Origin: Paguma larvata
Lineage: Eukaryota > Chordata > Mammalia > Carnivora > Viverridae
Assembly (NCBI GenBank): GCA_030068075.1
Contig: CM057826.1
Span: forward strand, 64,391,312-64,455,311
Reading direction: 5' to 3'
Length of the DNA stretch: 64,000 bases
Shown here: positions 10,120 through 20,799 of the stretch, piece by piece
How positions within the stretch are numbered: position 1 is the first letter of the stretch
Layout of the letters: every line of letters begins with the position of its first letter
Made by a program: the position numbers and the translations under genes
Notes under the pieces: generated by a model
Told to the model about the DNA's origin: nothing
Seen by the model: only the letters and a program-made list of their open reading frames with translations
The model's database searches: none

Positions 10120-11670
10120 AATCTTGTTCTCTAGCTCATGGGAACATAGTCCTTAACTTTTCGCATATTGATATCAATTGTTCTTTACATTTGAAATTTG
10201 AAAGTCAGTTTGGGCTGGGTGAAATCCTTGGCTTACATTTTCTTTCTTAGAATGTCTTAACTATATATGTTAGCAGCATTTTTTTGTGGCATAAACCAAT
10301 GCCAAAAGGTAATTAATTAGATGAACAGTCTTTATAAGTCCCTTGCTCATTTTTTAAAAAGTACTCTAAGGGCATTTCTCTTTTTCTTCAAAGTCCAACC
10401 ATTTTGCTAGAATATGTCTTGGTATTGATAATTATGAATCTCAATATGTAGTTTCAGGGGTGCCTGCGTGGCTCAGTTGGTTAAGCTTCCAACTTTGCCT
10501 CAGGTCATGATCTTGCGGTTTGTGTGTTCGAGCCCCACCTTGGTTTCTGTGCACACAGCTGAGAGCCTGGAGCCTCCTTCAGATTCTGTGACTCCCTCTC
10601 TCTCTGCCTCTCCCTCTCTCATGCCTCTCCTCATGTTCTGTCTCTGTCTCTCAATAATAAATAAAAATGTTAAAAAAAAGTAAATATGTAGTTTCAGAGA
10701 AAATTTAAGGAAAGTTTTATTGAGTTTCCAATTTTTAGCAAATGTTCTCAAACTTTGCTTAGGTATTCTTTTTTTTCAGAGTCTCCTATTATCAGTATTG
10801 GATCTCTTTGTTTATGTTTAATGTTTGCCACTGTCTCTTAAATCCTTTTTACTTTGTTTTTGTTCCTTTTTAATTTACGTCTTCATTCTTTTTTAATTTT
10901 TAATATATATCTTTTCACCTTACAATTCCATTCAGGCATTATGTATTATATTTATTTGCTTTTTTGCTCCTCCTGTATTCCTCATTACTGAAATGGTTTT
11001 TTAAAACTTATTTCTATTTCTTATATGAGCCCTGTCACTTTATTTCTGAGTTTTTTCTGATTCTGATAGTTTTTTCATATCTTGCACCATTTCTTAATGC
11101 CTATTTGCTCATTTTGAAATAGTTTTGGTCTGATACATGGGCACATCCTTTTGGCATGCTTTCATTATTGGTACTGTTTTTCTGCTCCTTTATTCCATTT
11201 TTTTCTTTTAATAAGGTATGAGATTTGACCTCAATCCTTGTCTTTCCAAATTTTATGAGAAACTGGTTTTTCTCAACTTTTAGAAGGGGATGGCTCAGGA
11301 AAGTATTTCTAGCTTCACATAGTTTCTTTTTCTGTTGTTCTAAGGTAGTATTAAGTAATATGGGGGCTTCCTTCCTAAGGTTTCCTGGTTTCTTCCCATA
11401 AGCTTTTTCTCCTCCTTTGTCTCAATTGTCATTATCCTGCTTAGCCTGATCTCCTCCCAATGTGGTCTCTGTCTTGGAAGAGAGCCCCAGCTGTTCACTT
11501 CTGGAAGTTCTTAGACTACTTGGGTCTCTTCAGAGTTTACCAGATACTTCATTCTCTCACCTGTTTTTAGCTTTAGAAACTGCCAGTTTCAGCTTCTATT
11601 CTTAAACTGGTCTGCAGTGGCTTCCAATGAATATTTATTGGTTTTGGGAGGCTCCCCCATCCTCAGGTTC
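10120..11670 (-). repeat. Old LINE remnant (L1M/HAL1-like), split by a SINE
   Basis: The plus strand has the T-rich antisense flavour of an old L1-class 5' half: 'TGAAAGTCAGTTTGGCTGGGTGAAATCC'-like sequence, 'GTATTGGATCTCTTTG', and 'CATTTCTTAATGCCTATTTGCTCATTTTG'. Similar ordered text occurs at 27050-27885 and 47881-49180, always in the same orientation. I infer an ancient LINE of the L1M/HAL1 class, but the subfamily and whether ORF1 or 5'UTR is involved are unclear. Confidence 0.4.
10458..10682 (+). mobile_element. SINEC (tRNA-Lys SINE)
   Basis: Full-length copy with head GGGTGCCTGCGTGGCTCAGT, GGTCATGATCTTGCGGTTTG, CT-rich middle and tail AATAAATAAAAATGTTAAAA. A perfect 15-bp TSD, AATATGTAGTTTCAG, lies at 10443-10457 and 10683-10697. 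The perfect TSD suggests a fairly recent insertion. Confidence 0.97.
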
Positions 11671-11993
11671 ATCGTCTACTCTGTTATTATGTTTTACTTC
11701 TTCTTACACAGTTGCTGATTAAAGAGCTTTTAAAGACAAAGGGAAAAAGACTTAAAAAGGGCAAAAATAAGTACAAAAATTAATTAATTCTTTTTGAGGT
11801 GAGGTTAATTTCTGTATCCAGAGAAGGTTATCACTTAAAATTTTTCAAAGTATGGCCTAACTATATTTGTTTTAACAAAATAAGCTAATCAAAAGTATAA
11901 GTAAGAGTTTTCCCTTTTTTGGTCTTGAAAGATAAGAAAAATATGTTTTTAAAATGTAAAGGCCACCTTGCCATTTTCTTTTCATTCTTTTGG

Positions 11994-12178
11994 TTTTTGG
12001 TTTTTGTCTGTTTGTTTGTTTGTTTTGTTTTCGGGGGCAGAGGGAGAGAGAGAGAATCTCAAGCAGGAATCATGCTCAGTGTGGAGCCCAACAGGGAGCT
12101 AGATCCCAACACTGGGATCATGACCTGAGCTGAAATCAAGAGTGAGACACTCAACCGACTAGGCCACCCAGGTGCCCC
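11994..12178 (-). mobile_element. SINEC (tRNA-Lys SINE)
   Basis: The minus-strand head is GGGGCACCTGGGTGGCCTAG, with GGTCATGATCCCAGTGTTGG after it. The tail is a T/G-rich (TTTG)n run at 11994-12031 instead of a plain T-run, so it has mutated into a microsatellite. Imperfect flanking repeats near TTTTCATTCTTTTGG (left) and CTTTCATACTTTTTGG (right) are the likely TSD. Confidence 0.9.
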
Positions 12179-12199
12179 TGCTTTCATACTTTTTGGAGA

Positions 12200-12688
12200 A
12201 ATATGTCTTGCTAGTTGAATTTATAAAGTTAATTAATTTATCCTTATTTCAGCAGTTGGTTATTTGAGCCAAGATTTTAGACTGGACATATAAATACTTT
12301 TCATGGTTTATTTGTTCTCCTATTCTTCAATGATGCTTAATTTCCACTTAGGTTATTCTCATATTCTATTATTTCTCATATTATTAACCCAAGAGGGTGA
12401 TTTTTTGATGACGATATATTTATTAACTGGCACTGAAAGAACATTTGTGTTCCAAGGACCAAAGTCTTCAAGGAGAATTATGAAAACTGCTGAATGACCC
12501 AAAAAGCATCATAGATCTAGGAAAGAAGAGTATACTGTAAAGAAGAATAGGGGAGGAGATAAGAGGAAGAAAGAAGGAAAAATATGGGAGGTGAAATTGT
12601 GGATATAATTTCAGAGCAGATTATCACTGTTGCACCAAACCAGAATGCCACTGATATACTTCCATATTTCTCTTCTGCAATAAAGCAA
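12200..12688. other. Unassigned sequence
   Basis: No gene or confident repeat recognised. A short purine-rich stretch lies at about 12515-12585. Confidence 0.45.
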
Positions 12689-12692
12689 CACA

Positions 12693-12736
<44 letters not shown>
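12689..12736. repeat. (CA)n microsatellite
   Basis: About 23 CA units with one early CTCA interruption. Likely length-variable between individuals. A small frame that translates it as Thr-His repeats is not a gene. Confidence 0.97.
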
Positions 12737-12741
<5 letters not shown>

Positions 12742-12774
12742 CTGGGATGAAATGGCCCTTAGAAATATGCATTT

Positions 12775-13330
12775 AAGGTTCCTCCATGTCTTTTCATGGT
12801 TGAATAGCTCTTTTCTTTCTAGAACTGAATAATATTACATTATCTGGATGTACCATAGTTTCCATTTACCTACTAAAAAAATCTTGGTTGATTCCAGCTT
12901 TTGGCAATTATAAATAAAACTGCAATAAATATCCATGTGTAGGTTTTTGTGTGGACATAAGTTTTCAACTCCTTTGGATAAATACCGAGAAGTACAATTG
13001 TTGGATCTTGCAGTAAGAATGTGTTTAATTTTGTAAGAAACTGCCAAACTTTCTTCCAAAGTGACTGTACCATTTTGTATTCCCACCAGCAATGAATGGG
13101 AATTCCTGTTGCTCTGCATCCTTGTCAGCATTTGGTGTTGTCAGTGTTCCAGATTTTAGCCATTCTAATAGGCATATAATAGTATCTAGTTGTTACTTTA
13201 ATTTGTTTTTCCCTGATGACATACGATGTGGAACCTTTCTTTGTAAGATTATTTGCCATTTATATATCTTCTTTGGCGGGGTATCTGTTAAAGTCTTCAG
13301 CCATTTTTTAATCGAGTTTTATGTTTTCTT
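12775..13330 (-). repeat. Old L1M ORF2 3' fragment
   Basis: Ordered antisense L1 ORF2 blocks are visible: 'AATAATATTACATTATCTGGATGTACC', 'TTTCCATTTACCTAC', 'ATTATAAATAAAACTGCAATAAATATCC', 'CCAAAGTGACTGTACCATTTTG', 'TATTCCCACCAGCAATGAATGGG', and 'TTTTAGCCATTCTAATAGGC'. The order matches the ORF2 C-terminus of the younger copies at 5230-5780 but with much more divergence. Frames are broken by stops. Confidence 0.85.
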
Positions 13331-13349
13331 ATTCTCGCATTCTTCTTCT

Positions 13350-13973
13350 TCTTGAAAGAATAAAAACCAAAAGGTATATTGATGTGTTGTGTTAAATTGT
13401 TAGCATTTGTTCTCTCAAAATATATTAGGAATCAAAGATAACTTTATTTTAGTCCACATGCCCTAACCAGAAGAAAGGTTTTATTTATGTAACTTCCTTT
13501 CCAAAGAAAATTGAGAAGTTAAACCAATGAATCAGTCCAAGGTAGAAATAAGGGAATAAGAGAAAACCTCCTCTCTGTGATGTGTAGCCTAGAGGAAGTC
13601 AGATCAGAACAGTAGGCCTGCTATGCTGGAGAGGGGCCTGGTGGTACTGGGGGTGGGAACCGGTAGATACCAAAAAAGGTCCAGCTCTGCCTCATGCCTG
13701 GACTATTGTGGTGGGCCCTCTTTCCATCCTATTTGGGTAATTCCTCTGGCCCTCCACGAACATATGTCTGTAGGAAGTAGCATCCATGGAAAACCCAAGA
13801 GAGAATCTACCCTTGGAAGGAATTTGTGGACTTTATGAGAAAACCTTCAAAAAATCAGATAACTTCTTATAAAATTTCTGTGAAGTCTGTAGGAGATGAC
13901 TATTATTTAAATAACCACAAATAGATACAATATTCAAAGTTAATTCTAGCTATTTGTGCCTTAGTTCTAGCTG

Positions 13974-14004
<31 letters not shown>

Positions 14005-15190
14005 GTTTTTACATACTGTGCTACTGCTTCATTGCCAAGTTAGAGAAATAGAGAAATCTGGATCTTAATAATTTTCTCTTGATTCCTAATGTCCATTTTT
14101 GCAAAAAGGCATGAAAACTTTTGGGTAAGAACTGGGACCCAATCACGATGTGGAGATTATTTACACATATCTAAAAGAAAAATATTAGCACATACCTGGA
14201 GAATGAGAACTCCTTATCATGTAATTTCTCATTTTCCCTGGGAGTAAGTACCTTGAGGAATGTACATTACTTAAGGAATGCATTCTGGTTACTGATTTTG
14301 TGTTCAACAACTTTTGGGCCTTCCTAGCGGGATACGATTTCAATTTTTCTTACTAGATAAGACAGCTATTCTGCTTATCATAGAGCAGACTCGGTTTATA
14401 TTCCAAGATTTGTGATTCGATGACTTGACCAGCCCTGTACCATTCTGATGTTGCTAACTAGCTAGTTGCTTTATGTGGTTATCATATTTTACAGTGTGAA
14501 ACTGGCACTGTCAAAAGCCTGTCACTTACAGACTTTAAAAAGTCCATAATTCAGTAGTTTCCTTAAAATTTCTGGTGATGCCTTTCAAAATATTCACATG
14601 TTTAAACCTCACTGCATCAGAATCTCCTGTTGTTGAACCCAGAAACCCACTGATCTATTCCCTCACTTCTCTTTCAGAAATGATACCACCGAAATCATCT
14701 TGTAAACCACATGGAAAATTGGTAAGTGTGGGAGCACTGTAGTTTTATTTCTCATTTAATCAAACTGCAAATATGTAAGCAGAGAATTGTGAAAGGAGAA
14801 TATGAACTTGAAAGAAAGACGGTTTATTTTTAAAGGTTTTCTATTTCACTACTTGTTTCTGTTTGAAACAGAAGATCTTGAAATACTCTGAGGCTCTATG
14901 AAGTCTTTCATGCCTCGTTGGAATAGAAGCTCCTGCCCTCATTTGTACTCTTAACCTGCCATCACTCACAGTGGGATAGAATACGGGCTGACTCTTGTTT
15001 GCCATGTTTAGTGGATGTTTTTGTAATGTTTAGCTTTTACCACCTATGTTGACATTTCTGGTGTCTAGAGATTTTTATTTTAGCTTTCATTGAAAAAGAA
15101 TTTGGTAAAATAAAATATAGAATGAAGATAAAGACGTTGCTAGTGCTTATTTTTAGAGAGGAAGGCTTTTTTACACAGCAAAATGATCTT
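13350..15190. other. Low-repeat sequence with an exon-like signal
   Basis: No confident interspersed repeat. It contains a T/G-rich simple stretch at 13973-14010 (TTTG and TTTTG units) and a strong acceptor/donor pair around 14678-14721, listed separately. A 71-codon frame at 13623-13838 has no recognisable domain. Confidence 0.5.
14678..14721 (+). other. Candidate 44-nt exon (unproven)
   Basis: A pyrimidine-rich acceptor (CCCTCACTTCTCTTTCAG, ending at 14677) precedes 44 bases that end directly at a near-consensus donor GTAAGTG (14722). One frame is fully open and would read MIPPKSSCKPHGKL, beginning at an ATG at 14680 and ending on a codon boundary. The other two frames hold stops. A branch-point-like CACTGAT lies about 28 bases upstream of the acceptor. 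I do not recognise the peptide. Chance pairs of splice signals are common in 64 kb, so this is a lead only. Confidence 0.25.
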
Positions 15191-15211
15191 TAACTTTAAA
15201 AATTAAAGTTT

Positions 15212-15351
15212 CTTGGGGCATCTGGGTGGCTCAGTCACTTTAGCGTCTAACTCTTGATCTCAGCTCAGGTCTTGATCTCAGAGTCATGAGTGCAATTCCT
15301 GTGTTGGGCTCCATGCTGGACATGAAGCCTACTTAAAAACAAACCAACAAA

Positions 15352-15388
<37 letters not shown>
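15212..15388 (+). mobile_element. SINEC (tRNA-Lys SINE), short form with (AAAT)n tail
   Basis: Head TTGGGGCATCTGGGTGGCTC, then 'GGTCTTGATCTCAGAGTCATG', then directly to 'GAAGCCTACTTAAAAAC' without the long CT-rich middle. The tail is about ten AAAT units. Direct repeats AAAATTAAAGTTT flank it (15199-15211 and 15389-15401). It represents an older, CT-poor subtype. Confidence 0.93.
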
Positions 15389-15390
<2 letters not shown>

Positions 15391-15549
15391 AATTAAAGTT
15401 TTTAATAATATGGACAAATTGTTAACTATGACATGAATTTTTTTTCTTTTTAAGTGAATAATCAAGTCAAAGAAGAATTACTTTGATTAGTTTACCTATT
15501 TGAATTCCATACGTGGAATTATTCTGGGTAATTCTGTAACTTCCTTCTA

Positions 15550-16530
15550 CTATTCAGTGATATGTTTTTGTGGTTTTTTTCTGTACTCTTACAAAGCCCT
15601 CTCATTTCTACCGCCATGGGTATTGTAGGGCATACATATTCAAGTTTCATTATGTGTTCTATTGTTGATGGTATTTGGATTATTTTCAATTTTCTTTTGT
15701 TACAGTTTTGCTGTGAATATGCTTTTAAGAAACCCTTATTGATATATAATTTATATCACGTAAAGTTCACTCATTTAAAATGTATACACAGTTTAATGTT
15801 TTTTATTGTACTTAAAAAATTGTGTAACTATCACCAAAATCTAATTTTAAAACATTTAATCATGCCAAAAAGAAATCCTAGGCCCATTAATAGTCATTCC
15901 CCTCCCCCACCCCGTATTTTCTCTCAGTCCCTGGCAACCACGAATCTACTTTTATCTCTATGGGTTTGCCAATTCTGGACATTTTATATAAATGGGATTA
16001 TATAATATGTGGCCTTTTGCGTCTGGCTTTCTTCATTAACACAATGTTTTTGAGGTTCATCCTTATTGTATGTGTCAGTACTTCATTCTTTTTTATTGCT
16101 AAATAGTATTCCATTGTATGGATAGACCACATTTTGTTTATCCTTTCATCAGTTGGTGGACATTTGGGTTGTTTCCACTATTCGTGTTTTTTTTTTACAT
16201 CAGTTTTCATAAGTTTCATATGTAGAAATTGCTGGTTTATATAGTAACTCTATGTATAATATTTTGAGTTACTGCCAACTGTGTCCCATAGTGGTAGTAT
16301 CATTTTATATCCTCACTGGCAATGTATGAGAGTTTCAATTTTTCCACATCCTCACCAACACTTGTTACTGCATGTCTTCTTGATAATAGTCATCTTAATG
16401 GTGCGAACTGATACCTCATTATGGTTTTGATTTGCATTTCCCTAATAACTAATGATGCTGAGTATCTTTCCATGTACTTATTGGCTATCCATATACCTTC
16501 TTTGGAGAATGAAGGTATTTTCAATCTTTT
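15550..16530 (-). repeat. Old L1M, 3' half of ORF2 and 3'UTR
   Basis: Antisense blocks in L1 order: 'TTATATCACGTAAAGTTCACTC', 'GTGTAACTATCACCAAAATC', 'TCTCTATGGGTTTGCCAATTCTGGACATTTTATATAAATGG', 'TATTCCATTGTATGGATAGACCACATTTTG', 'TCATCAGTTGGTGGACATTTGGGTTG', and 'TGGTTTTGATTTGCATTTCCCTAATAACTAATGATG'. This is a mammal-wide L1MA/L1MB-type copy, diverged and frame-broken. The plus-strand frame at 15562-16005 is a shadow of it. Confidence 0.9.
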
Positions 16531-16584
16531 ATTTTAAAACTTGAGTATTTGCCATTTTACTGTTGAATTGAGAGAGTTCTTTTT

Positions 16585-16671
16585 TCTCTCAGTTTTATTA
16601 AGAAATAATTGATATACATCACTATATAAGTTTAAGGTGTACAGCTCAATGATGGTTTGATTTACATATAC
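16585..16671 (-). repeat. L1M 3' end fragment
   Basis: CAGTTTTATTAAGAAATAATTGATATACATC followed by 'TATAAGTTTAAGGTGTACAGCTCAATGATGG' is the antisense 3' terminus of an L1MA/L1MB element. It is separate from the longer L1M just upstream and lies against the Tigger-like element. Confidence 0.75.
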
Positions 16672-16982
16672 CGCTGACAGTTGAACAATGAGGCACCAAT
16701 CCCCATGCAGATGAAAACCCAAATATAACTTTTGACTTTCCCCAAGCATAACTACTAACAGCTTGCTGTTGATTGGAAGCCTTACTGATAACATAAACAG
16801 TAGATTAACACATATTTTGCATATTACATATATTATATACTATATTGTTAGGTAAAGTATGAAAGAAAATGTTATTAAAATCATAAGTAAGAGAAAATAC
16901 ATTTACAGTACTGTACTATATTTACCAAAAAAATCCATGTATAAGTGGACCAGTGCATTTCAAACCCATGTTGTCAATTCCT
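16672..16982 (-). mobile_element. Tigger-like (pogo/TcMar) DNA transposon, non-autonomous
   Basis: The left end reads GCTGACAGTTGAACAATG and the right end is the complement of GAATTGACAACATGGGTTTG, consistent with decayed inverted ends of the CAGTTGACCCTTGAACAA type. Between them are the family blocks 'AACTTTTGACTTTCCCC', 'GGAAGCCTTACTGATAACATAAACAGTAGATTAACAC', and 'TATAAGTGGACCAGTGCATTTCAAACCC'. About 310 bp long, so it lacks transposase. The subfamily (MER28/Tigger2 group) is from memory and uncertain; strand follows the usual 'tttgaactgc...ggtccacttata' sense. Confidence 0.75.
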
Positions 16983-17171
16983 TTGGGGGACTGGGTGATA
17001 ATCCACAAGGAAGGGGGCACAGTAGCACTGATGAAGATAAATCAACTGTACTGACAGTCTGCTGAAGTGTGGGGAAAACTGACAAGTGAAGTATGCTCTG
17101 GATTGATACAATAGAGATCCAAGAGGGAGAAAATAACTCAAAGCAAAAATATTCCTAATTGATAAAATGCA

Positions 17172-17388
17172 TGGGGCACCTGGGTGGCTCAGTGGGTTAA
17201 GCGTCTGACTCTTGACTTTGCCTCAGGTCATGATCTCATAGTTCCTGAGATCAATCTCCACATTGGGCTCTGCAATGATAGCATGGAGCCTGCTTGGAAT
17301 TCTCTCTCCCTTTTCCTCTGCCCCTCTCCTACTCATGATCTCTCTCTCTCTCTCTCTCTCAAAATAAGTAAACTTTAAAAAAAAGCTA
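17172..17388 (+). mobile_element. SINEC (tRNA-Lys SINE)
   Basis: Full-length copy: head TGGGGCACCTGGGTGGCTCA, GGTCATGATCTCATAGTTCC, CT-rich middle ending in (TC)n, tail AAAATAAGTAAACTTTAAAA. A TSD is not obvious by eye. Confidence 0.95.
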
Positions 17389-17484
17389 AACCCAAGAGTC
17401 ATTCTTTCTTATATATCACCTATCAGATTTATCACTGAGTCTTATGTACTGTACCTTCAAATATATCTTAAATCTGCTGCTTCT

Positions 17485-17690
17485 CTCCATCAGTAGAGCC
17501 CTACCCTAATCCTAGCTTGTCATTTCAACACTACAGGTCTCTTAGTGTCTGCTTTTGCATACTTCTAATCCATTCTCCATGTAGTGGAAAGACTTTTAGA
17601 AACATGAATTGAGTCATGCCATTTTTCCATTAAAAACCTTTCAATATTTTCTTGTTGCCCTTTTACAAAAATCCTCAAAACAGTGAGGAA
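17485..17690 (+). repeat. L2 LINE fragment
   Basis: The order 'TCTAATCCATTCTCCATGTAG', 'GACTTTTAGAAACATGAATTGAGTCATGCC', 'CATTAAAAACCTTTCAATATTTTC', 'TTGCCCTTTTACAAAAATCC' parallels the L2 pattern 'ccatcctccac...tgatctttctaaaatgcaaatctgatcacgtc...ttaaaaccctccagtggc...cccttaggataaaatcc'. Heavily diverged. Confidence 0.7.
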
Positions 17691-17924
17691 CTGGCTGACA
17701 TGTTTAGTGAAGAATATTTGTATTCATAAAGAGCCAGTATAAAAATAATGTAATAATACAGAAATGTAAAAATGAGTATGCCAAATAAAAAGTGAGTGAA
17801 ATAGAAATTTAGCTTCATTTCTGATGTCAACTAGTAATACAGCCCTTCTTACCTTTTTCAGAAGGACTAAAATATTTAGGGCCTGTTGAGTTCCAAAATT
17901 TTAAGGAATTATGTTTCATCTTTT

Positions 17925-18546
17925 AAAAACATTTTAATTTTAATTTCAAAGATAGTTAACATACAGTATTCTGTTAGTTTCAGTTGTACAATGTAGTGAC
18001 TCAACAATTCTTTACATTTTTCAGTGTTTATCATAAGTGTATCTTTAATCCCCATCACCTATTTCACCCATCTGTTCTCCCACCTACCCTCTTGTAACCA
18101 TCAGTTATGTCATTTTGCAAATATTTTCTCCCATTCAGTAGGTTGTCTTTTACTTCTGTTGATTGTTTCCTTCGCTGTGCAGAGATTTTTACTTTGATGT
18201 AGTTCTAATAGTTCATTTTTACTTTTCTTCCACTAGCATGAGGACACATATCTAGAAAAATGTTGCTACAGCCGATATCTAAGAAATTACTTTCTGTGCT
18301 CTCTTTTAGGATTTTTATAGTTTCAGGTCTCATATTTAGGTCTTTAATCCATCTTGAGTTTATTTTTGTGTATGATGTGGGAATGTGGTTCGTTCTTTCT
18401 TCCTTCCTTCCTTTCTTTCTTTCTTTCTTTCTTTCTTTTCTTTCTTTTTTTTCTTTCCTTCCTTCCTTCCTTCCTTCCTTCCTTCCTTCCTTCCTTCCTT
18501 CCTTCCTTCCTTCCTTCCTTCCTTCTTTCCTTCCTTGTTTTCTTTC

Positions 18547-18622
<76 letters not shown>

Positions 18623-19125
18623 TGTGCATAGCTGTCCAGTTTTCCCAACGTCATTTTTTGAAAAGACTGTCTTTTTCCCATTGGATATTCTTTCCTCCTT
18701 TTTCAAAGATTAATTGACCATATATAATCATGAGTTTGTTTCTGGGCTGTCTATTCTGTTTCTTTGATCTCTTTTTGTGCCAGTACCATACTATTTTGAT
18801 TACTCCAGATTTGTAGTATCTCTTGATATCTGGAATTGTAATACCTCCAGTTTTATTCTTCTTTTTCAAGATTTTTTCACCATTCAGGGTCTTTTGTGGT
18901 TCCATACAAATTCTAGGAATTTTTGTTCTACTTCTGTGACAGATGCTGTTGATATTTTGATAGAAATTGCATTAAATCTGTAAGATTGCTTTGGGTAGTA
19001 TGGACATTTTAACAATATTTGTTCTTTCAATCCATGAGCATGGAATACCTTTCTAATTGTGTCATCTTCAGTTTCTTTAATCAGTGTTCTATAGTTTTCA
19101 CAATATATTTTGTCTTTTTGATACT
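17925..19125 (-). mobile_element. Carnivore L1, internally deleted, carrying a large microsatellite
   Basis: Minus-strand L1 with its 3'UTR at 17930-18105 ('ATAGTTAACATACAGTATTCTG', 'CTTTAATCCCCATCACCTATTTCACCCATC'). At about 18108 it jumps directly into the ORF2 region ('CAAATATTTTCTCCCATTCAGTAGGTTGTC'), so the ORF2 C-terminus that other copies carry between these blocks is missing. The ORF2 region continues to about 19125 but is broken at 18393-18623 by a pyrimidine microsatellite. It resembles the L1 at 46 kb and is older than the copies at 4.9, 22.3 and 55.7 kb. Confidence 0.88.
18393..18623. repeat. Compound (CTTT)n/(CCTT)n microsatellite
   Basis: Two uninterrupted pyrimidine runs, 144 bases (18393-18536) and 86 bases (18538-18623), separated by a single G. 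The order is CTTT units, then CCTT units, then CTTT units. It replaces the L1 segment that in the 46-kb copy reads 'AGTCTCATTCTTCTATATG', so the expansion seems seeded by TTTCATTCTT in ORF2. All Lys/Glu/Arg-rich and Phe/Leu/Ser-rich frames here are translations of the repeat. Confidence 0.97.
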
Positions 19126-20555
19126 AAAAATATACCAATGTTTCTGAATAATAATATCTTTAGTTTGCATACAGTTGTATAGTTTAAAAAGTTTTGCACA
19201 TGAATTATCCTGTATGATGTCCTTACTTTCTCCCTGCCTTTCCTTTTTTCAGATTAAACAGACTGAGAATAACTGAGTTTCCCAAGATTTTGTTTTCATT
19301 ATTCCACTTTGCTTATTCCAAAAAAATGCCATGCAGTATGTTCAGATAGGATAATATATCCTCTAAAAATAAAACATTTCCTATCATTACTTGAATTTGA
19401 GAAGTAAAAAAACTTAGAGATACCAATACTTGCTAATCGAGGTAAATGTTGAAGAATTTTGCTTTGTATGATCTAGTTTGAATAATTCTGTAAATAGTTA
19501 AGTGAACATAAGTGAAAATGCTCAGTTATATTTATTTTTATTCCTAGAATATGTAAATAATATAACTTAAAATATAACAATGGTCTGAATAATAATTCTG
19601 AAAATTCTTCTAATTCAATTAACAAATTAAAATTTCTTATCATTACTCTTTTGTTGTATGGCATGTCTGGCGGTCTGCATGAAGGGAAGTGGAAATCTAC
19701 AGGGAATAAAATTGAGAAAACTCAGTAATAAATTGCCATTATGTACATGTAATATTCTGCTATGTTTGTAATAACCTCTAAGCCATAATTTTCTAATGGA
19801 ATGAAATAACTCTGTCAGAGGCAAAAATCAATACTTTCAAAGTACACACTAATGTTCTGTGAAATTAGAAATTGACCTTTTTTCCTTTTAAAGAATAAAT
19901 ACAAGTGAGTTTAGGTATTTGGAGTATATATAACATTTGAAATTCAAATATCTTCAATATCTCTGCTGAAAAATAAATTTTAAATGTTATACATGTGTTA
20001 TCATAAGTCTTATTCCTTACCGATAATAGATTATAAATAAAAACTTGATTCTACAAAATATGGCTACTAATCAATTAAAACAATTTTTATTTTAATTTTT
20101 AATGTTGCTCAGATTACAACTAGAACAGGCGTGATATTTTAAAACTAAACATTTTATTTGTCAATTAAAAAACACTATTCTCTTTCACTGTTCTTAAAAT
20201 TCCTGATGTTATTAACTTGCAGTGAGTATGCATATGAAATTTATTGTATGATAAGATTTTTTTCCCAACAGGGAACAAATTATTGAGTATAAATCAAGCT
20301 GCTATACTAGGTCTAGGAAGTAGCCATGAACATATTTAGCTTTTAAGGTATTTTGTGTAAGTTCTTGTTGAGATTGTTGAGTAAATTCACCCAGCTAATA
20401 TTATTAAGCTCTTACTATGTTCAAGCCATTCGACATTTGTTGTTCTAGCTGGGGGTGTTTGAAAGGAAAGGTGGATGTTCACATAAAATAGCATACGAGT
20501 TTCTAACTAGTTCCCTGGATCTACCTGCAGATTGGCTTGAATTGGTGCATAGTGG
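19126..20555. other. Unassigned AT-rich sequence
   Basis: No gene recognised. Around 19165-19280, 'TTGTATAGTTTAAAAAGTTTTGCACATGAATTATCC...CAGATTAAACAGACTGAG' weakly recalls an ancient MIR/L2-type core. Around 20395-20450, 'TTATTAAGCTCTTACTATGTTCAAGCC' recalls another. Both are too decayed to call. Confidence 0.45.
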
Positions 20556-20569
20556 AGATATTTGGTACT

Positions 20570-20743
20570 TTGAGGGCTCAGTCAGTTAAGCAACTGACTC
20601 TTGATTTCAGGTCAGGTCATGATCTCACGGTCATGAGATTGAGCCCTGCTTTGGCTCTGCACTGGGTCTGGAGCCTACTTGATTCTCTCTCCCTCTTTCT
20701 CTGCCCCTCCTCAGCTTGGGTTCTCTCTCTCTCTCTCTCAAAA
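20570..20743 (+). mobile_element. SINEC (tRNA-Lys SINE), slightly 5'-truncated
   Basis: Starts within the head at TGAGGGCTCAGTCAGTTAAG, has GGTCATGATCTCACGGTCATGAGATTGAGCCC, a CT-rich middle and a very short tail (CAAAA). The flanks AGATATTTGGTACT (20556-20569) and AGATACTTGCTACT (20744-20757) form a 14-bp TSD with two differences. Confidence 0.93.
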
Positions 20744-20799
20744 AGATACTTGCTACTATGAGGTTTCTATTACTACATTCTCTTCCATATTTGCAGTCA

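Noticed and set aside
15562..16005. Open frame of 147 codons on the plus strand
   Set aside because: Antisense shadow of an old L1M ORF2/3'UTR.
18205..18717. Six overlapping open frames of 89-158 codons on both strands
   Set aside because: They are translations of the (CTTT)n/(CCTT)n tract and flanking L1; open only because the repeat lacks stop codons.
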